From assembly GCA_026706385.1 (NCBI GenBank), contig JAPOYV010000010.1:57748-121747 (forward strand): DNA of 64,000 bases, given 5' to 3'. Within the stretch, counting starts at the first letter, position 1; each line of letters opens with the position of its first letter. Source of the DNA: Gammaproteobacteria bacterium (GTDB lineage Bacteria; Pseudomonadota; Gammaproteobacteria; Pseudomonadales; Azotimanducaceae). Below, piece by piece: positions 55,020 to 64,000 of the stretch. A model generated the notes under the pieces. That model was not told where the DNA came from, did no database searches, and was given only the letters and a program-made list of their open reading frames with translations. A program made the translations under genes and the position numbers.

Positions 55020-58000
55020 TCAGTCGCTTTCGAGTTCGATGTCGATGCCCAAGGAGCGGATCTCCTTGACCAGGACGTTGAACGACTCAGGCATCCCGGG
55101 TTCCATCCCGAGGTCGCCGTCGACGATGTTCTTGTACATTTTTGTGCGCCCAGCCACGTCGTCCGATTTGACGGTCAGCATCTCCTGCAGCGTGTAGGAG
55201 GCGCCGTAGGCCTCGAGCGCCCAGACCTCCATCTCGCCGAAGCGCTGGCCACCGAACTGGGCCTTGCCCCCCAGCGGCTGTTGCGTGACCAGCGAGTAGG
55301 AGCCGGTGGACCGGCAGTGCATCTTGTCGTCGACCAAGTGGTTGAGCTTCAGCATGTACATGTAGCCGACGGTCACGGGACGATCGAAACGCTGCCCCGT
55401 GCGGCCGTCGTACAGCCAGGTCTGACCGTTGGCGGGCAGTCCCGCGAGCCTCAGCAAACCCTTGATGTCGTCCTCGCTGGCACCGTCGAACACCGGCGTC
55501 GAGATCGGCAGACCCTTCTTGAGGTTCGCTGCAAGTTCGAGGACGTCGGCGTCGCTAAGCGAATCGACGTCGACGCGCTCACGGCCGACGGTGGTCTCGT
55601 TGTAGATCTCGTTCAAGAACCGACGTGCGCGTTCCGTGCGCTCGTGCTCCTCCTGGGCTTCGGCTAGGAGAGCGCCGATGCGCTCACCAATGCCCTTCGC
55701 AGCCCAGCCCAGGTGCGTCTCGAGAACCTGTCCTACGTTCATCCGCGACGGCACGCCGAGCGGATTGAGCACGATGTCGACGGGTTCGCCGTTTTCATCG
55801 AAAGGCATGTCCTCGACCGGCTTGATCACCGAGATCACGCCCTTGTTCCCGTGCCGGCCGGCCATCTTGTCGCCGGGTTGGATGCGGCGTTTGATGGCCA
55901 GGTAGACCTTCACGTACTTGAGCTCGCCCGGGCGCAGGTCGTCGCCACCCTCGATCTTCTTCTTCTTGTCCGCCAACGTCCGGTCGAGTTCCCGACGGCG
56001 GGCACGCAACTGCTTTTCAGCCTTGTCGAGTTGCTCGTTGAGCCCCTCGTCCACCATACGCAGCCGGAACCACTGGTCGGGCGGCTGATCCTTGAGATAG
56101 TCGGCCGTCACCGAATCGCCGTGGTCCAAGCCGGGCGCATTCGCCGCAGGCTTGTCCGTCAGTGCCAAGCGCAACCGTTCGTAGGTCGCCCCTTCCACGA
56201 TCCGGTATTCGTCGTCGAGGTCCTTCTTGACTTGCGCGAGTTCCATGCGCTCGATGTCCAAGGCACGCTGATCCTTCGGCAGGCCGTCGCGGGTGAATAC
56301 GCGCACGTCGATCACGGTGCCGCGCACGCCCGTGGGCACGCGGAGCGACGTGTCCTTCACGTCCGACGCCTTCTCGCCGAAGATCGCCCGCAAGAGCTTC
56401 TCCTCGGGCGTCAACTGGGTCTCGCCCTTGGGTGTGACCTTGCCAACCAGGATGTCGCCGGCCGCCACCTCGGCACCGACGTAGACGATCCCCGACTGGT
56501 CGAGCTTGTTGAGCGCGCTCTCGCCGACATTGGGAATGTCGCAGGTGATCTCCTCGGGTCCGAGCTTGGTGTCCCGCGCGCTGCAGGTGAGTTCCTGGAT
56601 ATGGACGGTGGTGAACCGGTCCTCCTCCACCACGCGCTCGGAGATCAGGATCGAGTCCTCGAAGTTGTAGCCGTTCCAGGGCATGAACGCGATGCGCATG
56701 TTCTGGCCGAGCGCGAGTTCGCCGGTGTCCACCGACGGACCGTCAGCGAGGATGTCCCCGGCCGCGATGCGATCGCCTTCCTTCACCAGCGGCCGCTGGT
56801 TGATGCAGGTGTTCTGGTTGGAACGAGTGAACTTGACCAGGTTGTAGATGTCGACGCCCGCTTCGCCGAGCGTCGTCTCCTCGTCGTCCACGCGGACCAC
56901 GACCCGCGCGGCATCCACCGAGTCAACCACGCCACCGCGTCCGGCGATGACGCAGACGCCCGAGTCGCGCGCCACGTGGCGTTCGATCCCCGTCCCGACA
57001 AGCGGCGTCTCCGTGCGGATCGTCGGCACGGCCTGCCGCTGCATGTTCGCGCCCATCAACGCCCGGTTGGCATCGTCGTGCTCGAGGAACGGCACCAGCG
57101 CTGCCGCCACGGAGACCAACTGCTTGGGCGAGACGTCCATGTAGTCGATGCTCTGCGGCGCGGCCTTGGTGAATTCGTTGAGGTGCCGCACATCGACCGA
57201 GTCGGCCACGAAGGCCCCCGATTCATCGAGTTCGGAGTTCGCCTGCGCGATCACGTACTCGGCCTCGTCGATCGCCGACAAGTAGACGATTTCCGTGGTG
57301 GCCTTGCCGTCCACGACTTTGCGGTAGGGCGTCTCCAGGAACCCGTACTGGTTTGTCCGCGCGTAGGCGGCCAACGAGTTGATCAGGCCGATGTTCGGGC
57401 CTTCCGGCGTCTCGATCGGACAGATGCGCCCGTAGTGCGTCGGATGCACGTCGCGCACTTCGAAACCGGCACGCTCACGCGTCAATCCACCGGGCCCTAG
57501 CGCCGACACTCGCCGCTTGTTGGTGACCTCCGAAAGCGGATTCGTCTGGTCCATGAACTGCGACAACTGGTGCGAACCGAAGAACTCCTTCACCGCAGCG
57601 GCGACCGGCTTGGCGTTGATCATGTCCTGCGGCATCAGCCCCTCGGACTCGGCGAGCGACAGGCGCTCCTTGACCGCACGTTCCACCCGGATGAGGCCAA
57701 CGCGAAACTGGTTTTCGGCCATTTCGCCGACCGACTTGACCCGCCGATTGCCCAAGTGGTCGATGTCATCGACCGAGCCCTTGCCGTTGCGGATGCCGAC
57801 CAGCGTACGCAGCACGTCGATGATGTCGTCGTTGGTCAGCGTGCCGGGCCCCGTGATCCGATCACGCCCGAGCCGACGGTTGAACTTCATGCGCCCGACG
57901 GCCGACAGGTCGTAGCGTTCGGGCGTGAAGAACAGGTTGCCGAACAGGTTCTCCGCCGCCTCCTTGGTCGGCGGCTCGCCCGGACGCATCATGCGGTAGA

Positions 58001-59111
58001 TGTCGACCAGCGCCTCCAGGCGATTGGTCGTGACATCGAGGCGGAGCGTGTCCGAGATGTACGGACCGCAGTCGAGGTCGTTGGTGTAGATCGTCTCGAT
58101 CTTCTTGATGCCCGCCTCGACGAGTTGATCGAGCAGTTCGTCGGTCACTTCGGTGTTGCAGGGCGCGACGATCTCGCCGGTCTCCTTGGCAACGATGTCG
58201 CGGGCAAGCACGCGGCCGAGCAGGTACTCGCGCGGCACGTCGAGGCGGTTGGGACCGGAACGTTCCAACAGTCGCACGTGGCGGGCGGTCACCCGTCGAC
58301 CCGTCTCGACGAGGACTTTCCCGGAGCCGTCGCGGATATCGAAGGTTGCGACCTCGCCGCGCAGCCGTTCCGCCACGAGGTCCATGGAGAAGCCGCCCTT
58401 CTTCACGTGGAAGACGTTCTTGGCGAAGAACATCTCGAGGATGTCCTCCGACGAGAAACCCAAGGCGCGGAGCACCACCGTGGCGGGTAGCTTGCGGCGC
58501 CGGTCTATGCGCGCAAACACGGCGTCCTTGGGATCGAACTCGAAGTCGAGCCACGAGCCGCGGTAGGGGATCACCCGGGCGTTGTAGAGGATCTTGCCCG
58601 AGGAGTGCGTCTTGCCCTTGTCGTGGTCGAAGAAAACGCCGGGCGAGCGATGCAACTGCGAGACCAGAACGCGCTCGGTGCCGTTGACGATGAACGTGCC
58701 GTTGTCCGTCATGAGCGGAATCTCGCCCATGTAGACTTCCTGCTCCTTGATGTCCTTCACGGCCCGGTTGGACGACTCGCGGTCGTAGATGAACAACTGC
58801 ACGCGCACGCGGAGCGGTGCAGCGTAGGTCAGGCCGCGCATTACGCATTCGCGAACGTCGAAAGGCGGGTCGCCAAGCTTGTAGTCGACGTAGTGCAAGG
58901 CAGCGTTGCCCGAATAACTGACGATTGGAAAAACCGAGCGGAACGCCGCATGCAGGCCGACGTCCTTCAACCGGCTCGGACGCACGCCCTGCTGCAGGAA
59001 CCGCTTGTAGGACTCCACCTGGATCTCGAGCAGGTAGGGGATTTCCACGGCCTCCGGCAGCTTGCCGAAGTTCTTGCGGATGCGCTTTTTCTCTGTGAAG
59101 CTATAAGCCAT
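55020..59111 (-). CDS. rpoB: DNA-directed RNA polymerase subunit beta
   Basis: This 1363-residue protein begins [19 protein letters not shown] (ATG 59111) and is full length. The rifampicin pocket reads [32 protein letters not shown]. Compared with E. coli the position of His526 is Asn, with Thr at 518 and His at 509. The C-terminal region contains [24 protein letters not shown]. It is downstream of rplL with a hairpin-containing spacer. Confidence 0.98.
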   Translation of the reverse strand: MAYSFTEKKRIRKNFGKLPEAVEIPYLLEIQVESYKRFLQQGVRPSRLKDVGLHAAFRSVFPIVSYSGNAALHYVDYKLGDPPFDVRECVMRGLTYAAPLRVRVQLFIYDRESSNRAVKDIKEQEVYMGEIPLMTDNGTFIVNGTERVLVSQLHRSPGVFFDHDKGKTHSSGKILYNARVIPYRGSWLDFEFDPKDAVFARIDRRRKLPATVVLRALGFSSEDILEMFFAKNVFHVKKGGFSMDLVAERLRGEVATFDIRDGSGKVLVETGRRVTARHVRLLERSGPNRLDVPREYLLGRVLARDIVAKETGEIVAPCNTEVTDELLDQLVEAGIKKIETIYTNDLDCGPYISDTLRLDVTTNRLEALVDIYRMMRPGEPPTKEAAENLFGNLFFTPERYDLSAVGRMKFNRRLGRDRITGPGTLTNDDIIDVLRTLVGIRNGKGSVDDIDHLGNRRVKSVGEMAENQFRVGLIRVERAVKERLSLAESEGLMPQDMINAKPVAAAVKEFFGSHQLSQFMDQTNPLSEVTNKRRVSALGPGGLTRERAGFEVRDVHPTHYGRICPIETPEGPNIGLINSLAAYARTNQYGFLETPYRKVVDGKATTEIVYLSAIDEAEYVIAQANSELDESGAFVADSVDVRHLNEFTKAAPQSIDYMDVSPKQLVSVAAALVPFLEHDDANRALMGANMQRQAVPTIRTETPLVGTGIERHVARDSGVCVIAGRGGVVDSVDAARVVVRVDDEETTLGEAGVDIYNLVKFTRSNQNTCINQRPLVKEGDRIAAGDILADGPSVDTGELALGQNMRIAFMPWNGYNFEDSILISERVVEEDRFTTVHIQELTCSARDTKLGPEEITCDIPNVGESALNKLDQSGIVYVGAEVAAGDILVGKVTPKGETQLTPEEKLLRAIFGEKASDVKDTSLRVPTGVRGTVIDVRVFTRDGLPKDQRALDIERMELAQVKKDLDDEYRIVEGATYERLRLALTDKPAANAPGLDHGDSVTADYLKDQPPDQWFRLRMVDEGLNEQLDKAEKQLRARRRELDRTLADKKKKIEGGDDLRPGELKYVKVYLAIKRRIQPGDKMAGRHGNKGVISVIKPVEDMPFDENGEPVDIVLNPLGVPSRMNVGQVLETHLGWAAKGIGERIGALLAEAQEEHERTERARRFLNEIYNETTVGRERVDVDSLSDADVLELAANLKKGLPISTPVFDGASEDDIKGLLRLAGLPANGQTWLYDGRTGQRFDRPVTVGYMYMLKLNHLVDDKMHCRSTGSYSLVTQQPLGGKAQFGGQRFGEMEVWALEAYGASYTLQEMLTVKSDDVAGRTKMYKNIVDGDLGMEPGMPESFNVLVKEIRSLGIDIELESD

Positions 59112-59138
59112 TCGATTCCGATCCCTCGTCAATGTTGT

Positions 59139-59159
59139 GGGCGACGTCTAGCGTCGCCC
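59139..59159. promoter_or_regulatory. Hairpin in the rplL-rpoB spacer (proximal to rpoB)
   Basis: GGGCGACG-tctag-CGTCGCCC, an 8-bp perfect stem 28 bases before rpoB. In E. coli this spacer holds an attenuator and an RNase III site. This one may play a similar role, by position only. Confidence 0.45.
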
Positions 59160-59232
59160 GGTGTTCCACGACCGAAAGCCCGCCCCACTGACCACACCCT
59201 ACGGTGCGCATGGGGCAGGCCCATCCGTTCAG

Positions 59233-59255
59233 CGTCGGGCCGGCAGGGCCCGACG
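59233..59255. promoter_or_regulatory. Hairpin in the rplL-rpoB spacer (proximal to rplL)
   Basis: CGTCGGGCC-ggcag-GGCCCGACG, a 9-bp perfect stem 50 bases after the rplL stop. No U-tract follows on the minus strand, so partial attenuation or an RNA-processing site is more likely than full termination. Confidence 0.5.
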
Positions 59256-59304
59256 TAAAATCCACTCGCGCGGTTGAAGACCCGGGCGACCACAAGGGCC
59301 GCCA

Positions 59305-59688
59305 CTACTTGACTTCGACCGACGCGCCCGCTTCCTCTAACTGCTTTCTGATCTCCTCTGTTTCGTCCTTGCCAACACCTTCCTTGATCGGCGACGGCGC
59401 ACCGTCGACGAGCCCCTTGGCCTCCTTGAGACCCAAGCCGGTGATGGCACGAACCGCCTTGATGACGTTGACCTTCTTCGCACCGACGTCTGCGAGCACA
59501 ACCGTGAACTCGGTCTGCTCCTCCGCCGCGCCGTTCTGATCGTCCGCCCCGGGGGCCGGCGCGGCGACCGCGACCGGAGCCGCCGCCGTGACGCCGAACT
59601 TCTCCTCCATGGAACGGACGAGCTCCACGACTTCCATGACGCTCATGTCGGCAATCGCGTTCAGGATATCGTCTTTCGACAATGCCAT
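59305..59688 (-). CDS. rplL: 50S ribosomal protein L7/L12
   Basis: L7/L12 forms the flexible stalk that recruits translation GTPases. The 127-residue protein has the N-terminal dimerisation domain ([33 protein letters not shown]), an Ala/Pro-rich hinge, and the C-terminal domain ([27 protein letters not shown]). It follows rplJ by 104 bases. Confidence 0.98.
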   Translation of the reverse strand: MALSKDDILNAIADMSVMEVVELVRSMEEKFGVTAAAPVAVAAPAPGADDQNGAAEEQTEFTVVLADVGAKKVNVIKAVRAITGLGLKEAKGLVDGAPSPIKEGVGKDETEEIRKQLEEAGASVEVK

Positions 59689-59792
59689 TGTGATGGTCTC
59701 CTCATCTTGCTGCGCTTCTTGCGCTCTTGCGTAAACAACGCCACGCCGTGAGCGCAGCCTGTTGACTTCTTCAAGTGTGCTTCGTAACCCGT

Positions 59793-60317
59793 CTATTGGC
59801 CCTTTTGCTCGCCAACCGCCGCCAAAACTCGGACGAGGTTGGCCGGCACGGCATCCAAGGCCCTCACCAGCTTCGCCACCGGCGCTTGCAGCGCGCTCGC
59901 CAGCATGGCGAGCGCGCCTTCCTTCGTCGGTAGCGATGCCAGCCGGTCTATATCGGCCGCCGGGTAGACACGACCGCCGATGGCGACGGCCTTGACGTCG
60001 AGGGCTTCGTGTTCCGCCGCGGCTTCCTTGAACAGCCGCGCCGCCGCACCCGGTTCCTCGCGCGAAAACGCAAGCAGTGTCGGTCCGCTCGCCGCCTCTT
60101 GGAGGCATTCGTACTCGGTCCCGGCGACGGCACGTTTGAGCAGGGTATTGGCCACCACGCGGACGTAGACATTGGACTCGCGGGCCCGCCGCCGCAGATC
60201 CGTGATCTCGGCGACGTTCAGTCCGCGGTAATCCGCGAGGACGGCAGCCAATGCGTCCCCTGCCGCCGCTTGGACCTCGGCGACGATCGTCTGTTTCTGT
60301 TCGAGTCGCAATGCCAT
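59793..60317 (-). CDS. rplJ: 50S ribosomal protein L10
   Basis: L10 anchors the L7/L12 stalk and represses its own operon in E. coli. The 174-residue protein has [50 protein letters not shown] and a C-terminal helix for L12 binding ([20 protein letters not shown]). It follows rplA by six bases. Confidence 0.98.
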   Translation of the reverse strand: MALRLEQKQTIVAEVQAAAGDALAAVLADYRGLNVAEITDLRRRARESNVYVRVVANTLLKRAVAGTEYECLQEAASGPTLLAFSREEPGAAARLFKEAAAEHEALDVKAVAIGGRVYPAADIDRLASLPTKEGALAMLASALQAPVAKLVRALDAVPANLVRVLAAVGEQKGQ

Positions 60318-60323
60318 AGGGGA

Positions 60324-61019
60324 TCACACCGCCAAGGTCGATTCGTCAATGTGCAAGCCCGGTCCCATGGTCGTGGACAGGGTGATCTTCTTCAGGTAGT
60401 GGCCCTTGGCCGAAGCCGGTCTCGCCTTCTTCAAGTCGTTGATCAAGGCCTCGACGTTCTCCTTGACCTGGGCAGGCTCGAACGCAACCGTCCCCACGCT
60501 GCCGTGCACGATGCCGCCGCGGTCGGCGCGAAACTGCACTTGGCCGGCCTTGGCGTTCTTGACCGCGGTGGTCACGTCTGCCGCGACAGTGCCGGTCTTG
60601 GGGTTGGGCATCAATCCGCGCGGTCCGAGCAGCCGCCCCAAACGACCGACGACACGCATGGCGTCGGGACTTGCGATGACCACGTCGAAGTTGAGATCGC
60701 CGCCCTGCATCTGCTCCGCCAGGTCCTCAAGCCCGACCACGTCGGCCCCCGCCGCGGCGGCGTCGTCAGCCGCGGCGCCTTGGGCGAAAACGGCGACCCG
60801 CACGTCCTTTCCCGCGCCGTGCGGCAACGTCGTCGCGCCGCGCACGCCCTGGTCGGACTTGCGCGGGTCAATCCCGAGGTTGACGGCGATGTCGATGGAC
60901 TCGGCAAAGCTCGTCCGCGACAGTTCGGAGAGCAACGCCACCGCATCCTCGACCGGGTAGGCCTTGCTGCGATCGACCTTCTGCGCGATCTCGCGCATGC
61001 GTTTGCTGTTCTTGGCCAC
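60324..61019 (-). CDS. rplA: 50S ribosomal protein L1
   Basis: L1 forms the mobile E-site stalk. The 231-residue protein has [55 protein letters not shown] and [22 protein letters not shown], all family motifs. It follows rplK by three bases; L1 represses the rplKA mRNA in E. coli. Confidence 0.98.
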   Translation of the reverse strand: MAKNSKRMREIAQKVDRSKAYPVEDAVALLSELSRTSFAESIDIAVNLGIDPRKSDQGVRGATTLPHGAGKDVRVAVFAQGAAADDAAAAGADVVGLEDLAEQMQGGDLNFDVVIASPDAMRVVGRLGRLLGPRGLMPNPKTGTVAADVTTAVKNAKAGQVQFRADRGGIVHGSVGTVAFEPAQVKENVEALINDLKKARPASAKGHYLKKITLSTTMGPGLHIDESTLAV

Positions 61020-61022
61020 GTT

Positions 61023-61457
61023 CTAAACCACCCCTTCGACTTCAATGCCCGCGCTGCGTGCGCTGCCGGCGATCGTGCGGACCGCGGCATCCATGTCGGC
61101 CGCTGTCAGGTCCGGCATCTTGGTGCGCGCGATCTCTTCGAGCTGTTCGCGCGTGACCTTCCCGAGCTTGTCGGTATTCGGCGTGCCCGACCCCTTGTCG
61201 ATGCCCGCCGCCTTGCGTAGCAGCACGGCTGCGGGCGGGGTCTTGGTAACGAACGTGAACGAGCGGTCGGCATACACCGTGATCACCACCGGAACGGGCA
61301 GGCCGGGCTCCTGGTTCTGCGTATGGGCATTGAAGGCCTTGCAGAACTCCATGATGTTGACGCCGTGTTGGCCGAGCGCAGGGCCCACCGGCGGGCTCGG
61401 GTTGGCTTGCCCCGCGGGTACCTGCAGCTTGACGTAGGCCTGTACTTTCTTCGCCAT
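61023..61457 (-). CDS. rplK: 50S ribosomal protein L11
   Basis: L11 forms the GTPase-associated centre and is needed for RelA activation. The 144-residue protein begins [44 protein letters not shown] with the Pro-rich linker where thiostrepton resistance arises, here wild-type. It follows nusG by 50 bases. Confidence 0.98.
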   Translation of the reverse strand: MAKKVQAYVKLQVPAGQANPSPPVGPALGQHGVNIMEFCKAFNAHTQNQEPGLPVPVVITVYADRSFTFVTKTPPAAVLLRKAAGIDKGSGTPNTDKLGKVTREQLEEIARTKMPDLTAADMDAAVRTIAGSARSAGIEVEGVV

Positions 61458-61507
61458 GAATCTCAGAGCTCTCGTGTTCCGTTTCGTGCCGGCCGGGCTT
61501 GAAGCCC

Positions 61508-62035
61508 TCAGCCTTTCTCCACCTGCGAAAAGTCCAACTCGACCGGCGTAGACCGACCGAAGATCGTGACCGCGACCACCATGCGGCTCTTCTCGTAGTT
61601 CACTTCCTCGACGACCCCGTTGAAGTCGTTGAAGGGACCGTCCACGACGCGTACCAACTCGCCCGGCTCGAAAACCGTCTTCGGCGTCGCCTTCTCGCTG
61701 CCTTCCTGGACGCGGGCGAGGATCGCGTCCGCTTCGGCTTCGGAGAGCGGGGCCGGCGCATCCGCCTTGCCGCCGATGAAGCCCATGACGCGGGGCGTTT
61801 CCTTGACCAGGTGCCAGGTGTCGTCGTTCAGATCCATGTTCACGAGGACGTAGCCGGGGAAGAACTTGCGTTCGCTGCGGCGCTTCTTGCCCGCGCGCAT
61901 CTCGACCACTTCCTCGGTGGGCACGAGCACCTCACCGAAGTACTCCTTGAGGTTCGACAGACCGATCCTTTCGATGAGCGAACGAGCGACCGCCTTTTCG
62001 AAGCCCGAGTAGGCATGCACGACGTACCAACGCAT
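61508..62035 (-). CDS. nusG: Transcription termination/antitermination protein NusG
   Basis: NusG binds RNA polymerase and links to Rho or S10. The 175-residue protein has the NGN domain ([59 protein letters not shown]) and a KOW domain ([49 protein letters not shown]). Start ATG 62035 fits. It follows secE by five bases. Confidence 0.98.
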   Translation of the reverse strand: MRWYVVHAYSGFEKAVARSLIERIGLSNLKEYFGEVLVPTEEVVEMRAGKKRRSERKFFPGYVLVNMDLNDDTWHLVKETPRVMGFIGGKADAPAPLSEAEADAILARVQEGSEKATPKTVFEPGELVRVVDGPFNDFNGVVEEVNYEKSRMVVAVTIFGRSTPVELDFSQVEKG

Positions 62036-62040
62036 TTCGT

Positions 62041-62477
62041 CTAACCAATCACCATTTGCACGAACCAACTCAACAACGAGTCCAGACCCCAGAGGATCGC
62101 GGAGAAGATCAAGATCAGAATCAGGACGATGGCGGTGGTCTGCGTTGCCTCCTGCCGCGTCGGCCAAACCACGCGGCGAATCTCCGCGCGCGCCTCGCGC
62201 CCAAGCGTGATGACGCGTTGGCCGCGTTCGGTGCGCGACGCGACATAGCCAGCTACCGCGGCGATCGCGACCAGCGCGAGCGCCCGAATCAGCAGCGAGT
62301 AGTCGCCGTAGTACCAATTGCCGACGACGCCAACCGCGACCAGCGCAACGACCACCGCCCATTTCAGCCAATCGCCGATAGGTCCGCTCTCCGTTGTACG
62401 CCGCGCCCCGTGGGTTTGGCACCGTCCTCGTTGTTCAAAGCCTCGTTGACCGAGCCACGGTAGGCGAGTTGCGCCAT
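62041..62477 (-). CDS. secE: Protein translocase subunit SecE with uncertain or frameshifted N-terminus
   Basis: The C-terminal ~110 residues are a three-membrane-span Sec[25 protein letters not shown], a second span ([16 protein letters not shown]), then the conserved [46 protein letters not shown]. This frame has no ATG, GTG or TTG before the first span until TTG 62520, which lies inside tRNA-Trp. GTG 62355 is inside span 1. ATG 62477 opens a 37-codon frame ([16 protein letters not shown]...) one base out of phase. One missing base near 62400 would join them. Confidence 0.8.
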
Positions 62478-62490
62478 CGCCAGCCCGATG

Positions 62491-62566
<76 letters not shown>

Positions 62567-62612
62567 ATTCCAAACGTCCCGTGCCTCTTGCTACCCGGTT
62601 ATTCGTCGCTGA

Positions 62613-63809
62613 TCACTGGTTGATCTTGGTGACGACGCCGGCACCGACCGTACGCCCGCCTTCGCGGATCGCGAACCGGAGACCTTCGTCCATGGCAATG
62701 GGGCTGATCAGCGCCACGTCCATGTTGATGTTGTCGCCCGGCATGACCATCTGCACGTCTTCGGGCAAGTCGACGCTACCCGTGACATCGGTCGTGCGCA
62801 GGTAGAACTGTGGTCGGTAGCCCTTGAAGAACGGCGTGTGGCGCCCGCCCTCGTCCTTCGACAACACGTACACCTCCGCCTCGAACTGCGTATGGGGGGT
62901 GATGCTGCCAGGGGCGGCCAGCACCTGGCCGCGTTCGACGTCCTCGCGCTTGATCCCGCGCAGCAGGACGCCGATGTTCTCGCCGGCCCGGCCTTCGTCG
63001 AGCAGTTTGCGGAACATCTCGACGCCGGTGCACGTCGTTCGCTGGATATCCCGAATGCCGACGATCTCCACCTCTTCGCCGACCTTGACCACGCCGCGGT
63101 CGACGCGACCGGTCACCACGGTGCCGCGTCCCTGAATGGTGAAGACGTCCTCGATCGGCATCAGGAACGGCTGATCCACAGGACGCTCCGGCTCGGGAAT
63201 GTACTCGTCGAGGGTCTCCAAGAGCTTGAGCACGCTGCCCTCGGCGATCTCGGAGGAATCGCCTTCGAGGGCCTGCAAAGCACTGCCGACGATGATCGGG
63301 GTGTCCTCGTCGAACTCGTTCTGGCTGAGGATTTCCTGGATGTCCAAGGTGACGAGTTCGACGAATTCTTCGCGCTCGTCCTCGTCCAGCTGGTCGACCT
63401 TGTTCATGTAGACCACGATCCGCGGCACGCCGACCTGGCGGGCTAGCAGCACGTGTTCGCGCGTTTGCGGCATGGGGCCGTCGACGGCTGACACGACGAG
63501 GATCGCGCCGTCCATTTGGGCCGCACCCGTGATCATGTTCTTCACGTAGTCCGCGTGACCCGGACAGTCGACGTGCGCATAGTGGCGGTTGGCGCTCTCG
63601 TATTCGACGTGCGTGGTGGCAATCGTGATTCCGCGCTCGCGCTCCTCGGGCGCGTTGTCGATCTCGTCGAACTCCTTCACCTCGCCGCCCTGGCGGGCCG
63701 CACAGATCTTGGTCATCGCCGCCGTCAAGGTGGTCTTGCCGTGATCCACGTGTCCGATCGTGCCGACGTTGATGTGCGGCTTGGTGCGTTCAAACTTCTC
63801 TTTGGCCAT
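62613..63809 (-). CDS. tuf: Elongation factor Tu
   Basis: EF-Tu brings aminoacyl-tRNA to the ribosome. The 398-residue protein begins [35 protein letters not shown] with the P-loop. [39 protein letters not shown] and NKVD follow. It ends [18 protein letters not shown] lies ten bases upstream of the start. It is the only tuf in the window, since the usual second copy after fusA is absent. Confidence 0.98.
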   Translation of the reverse strand: MAKEKFERTKPHINVGTIGHVDHGKTTLTAAMTKICAARQGGEVKEFDEIDNAPEERERGITIATTHVEYESANRHYAHVDCPGHADYVKNMITGAAQMDGAILVVSAVDGPMPQTREHVLLARQVGVPRIVVYMNKVDQLDEDEREEFVELVTLDIQEILSQNEFDEDTPIIVGSALQALEGDSSEIAEGSVLKLLETLDEYIPEPERPVDQPFLMPIEDVFTIQGRGTVVTGRVDRGVVKVGEEVEIVGIRDIQRTTCTGVEMFRKLLDEGRAGENIGVLLRGIKREDVERGQVLAAPGSITPHTQFEAEVYVLSKDEGGRHTPFFKGYRPQFYLRTTDVTGSVDLPEDVQMVMPGDNINMDVALISPIAMDEGLRFAIREGGRTVGAGVVTKINQ

Positions 63810-63945
63810 TTCTGGACTTTCTCCTTAACTGCCCGACTTCCGCGCCCAACGTCGCGCGGAGGTTGTCAAGCCTTGCCGTTCGGCCCCTCATCGGGCCGGT
63901 TGCCACTGCTGCCTTTGCTTAGTCGTCTCAAGCGCGGTTAGAAGA

Positions 63946-64000
63946 TGGTGCTCACAATCGGATTCGAACCGATGACCTCTTCCTTACCAAGGAAGTGCTC
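63946..64000 (-). tRNA. tRNA-Thr (GGT anticodon), 5' end beyond the window
   Basis: The 3' 55 bases of a minus-strand tRNA: anticodon stem CTTCC/GGAAG with loop TTGGTAA, T-arm GGTTCGAATCC, acceptor 3' strand TGTGAGC, then ACCA. The position ahead of tuf matches thrT of E. coli. The remaining 5' part lies outside the window. Confidence 0.92.

Noticed and set aside
55713..57500. 595-codon open frame antisense to rpoB
   Set aside because: Shadow of rpoB codon bias; composition is low in hydrophobic-core patterns and shows no recognisable domain.
63810..63945. TTGACA in the tuf upstream region as a tuf promoter
   Set aside because: No -10-like hexamer lies at a suitable distance; tuf is probably transcribed with the upstream tRNA genes.

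Overview
The window is a GC-rich chromosomal segment from a gammaproteobacterium. The evidence is gene order: tRNA-Thr/tuf/tRNA-Trp/secE/nusG/rplKAJL/rpoBC, then str-S10-spc-alpha ribosomal operons; prfA/prmC/moeB next to lolB; tRNA-Gln/rplY/pth/ychF; and nadD/rsfS/rlmH/mrdA/rodA/mltB/rlpA/dacA/lipB. No rRNA, IS element, prophage or CRISPR array was seen. Genus cannot be assigned from the sequence alone.

Layout. 1-930: a HicB/HicA-like toxin-antitoxin pair, with the antitoxin frame running in from the left edge. 933-1931: tRNA-Met, a DUF1801 protein and an unknown gene. 1944-5378 (minus): ychF, pth, rplY, tRNA-Gln, a small lipoprotein and lolB. 5377-8068 (plus): prfA, prmC and moeB, joined by ATGA overlaps. 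8166-8293: five consecutive hairpins. 8271-9807: a frameshifted sulfatase. 9839-18327 (minus): cell-elongation and septation genes together with lipB, rlmH, rsfS and nadD. 18353-19868: a Lon N-domain protein, a VOC protein and ssb, divergent from uvrA (20093-23017). 23014-31880 is accessory: an alpha/beta hydrolase, a truncated RecG-like ATPase regulator, an S9 peptidase divergent from a TonB-dependent receptor, and a coupled 2OG-Fe(II) oxygenase/methyltransferase pair. 31888-49183 (minus): alpha, spc, S10 and str operons. 49355-50710: two inserted genes (ArsI/CadI-like VOC and TIGR03084-like). 50774-64000 (minus): rpoC, rpoB, rplLJAK, nusG, secE, tRNA-Trp, tuf and the 3' part of tRNA-Thr.

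How the genes work together. Most of the window is transcription and translation machinery in long minus-strand operons with tight or overlapping junctions. The mrdA-rodA-mltB-rlpA-dacA block builds and trims peptidoglycan during elongation and division. The peptidase/TonB-receptor pair looks like nutrient uptake plus peptide hydrolysis, which is an inference.

The most unusual feature is in rpsQ. The S17 gene carries an in-frame N-terminal insertion made of 45-bp palindrome-containing repeats. A 21-base piece of the same repeat is found exactly, in the same reading frame, in the unrelated small lipoprotein gene 36 kb away. This resembles protein-coding palindromic elements known from Rickettsia. 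Other points of interest are loss of hemA, ispE and prs from the prfA/lolB neighbourhood, lolB and prfA start codons that overlap on opposite strands, a secE gene without a clear in-frame start, and natural substitutions in conserved RpoB and RpoC motifs.
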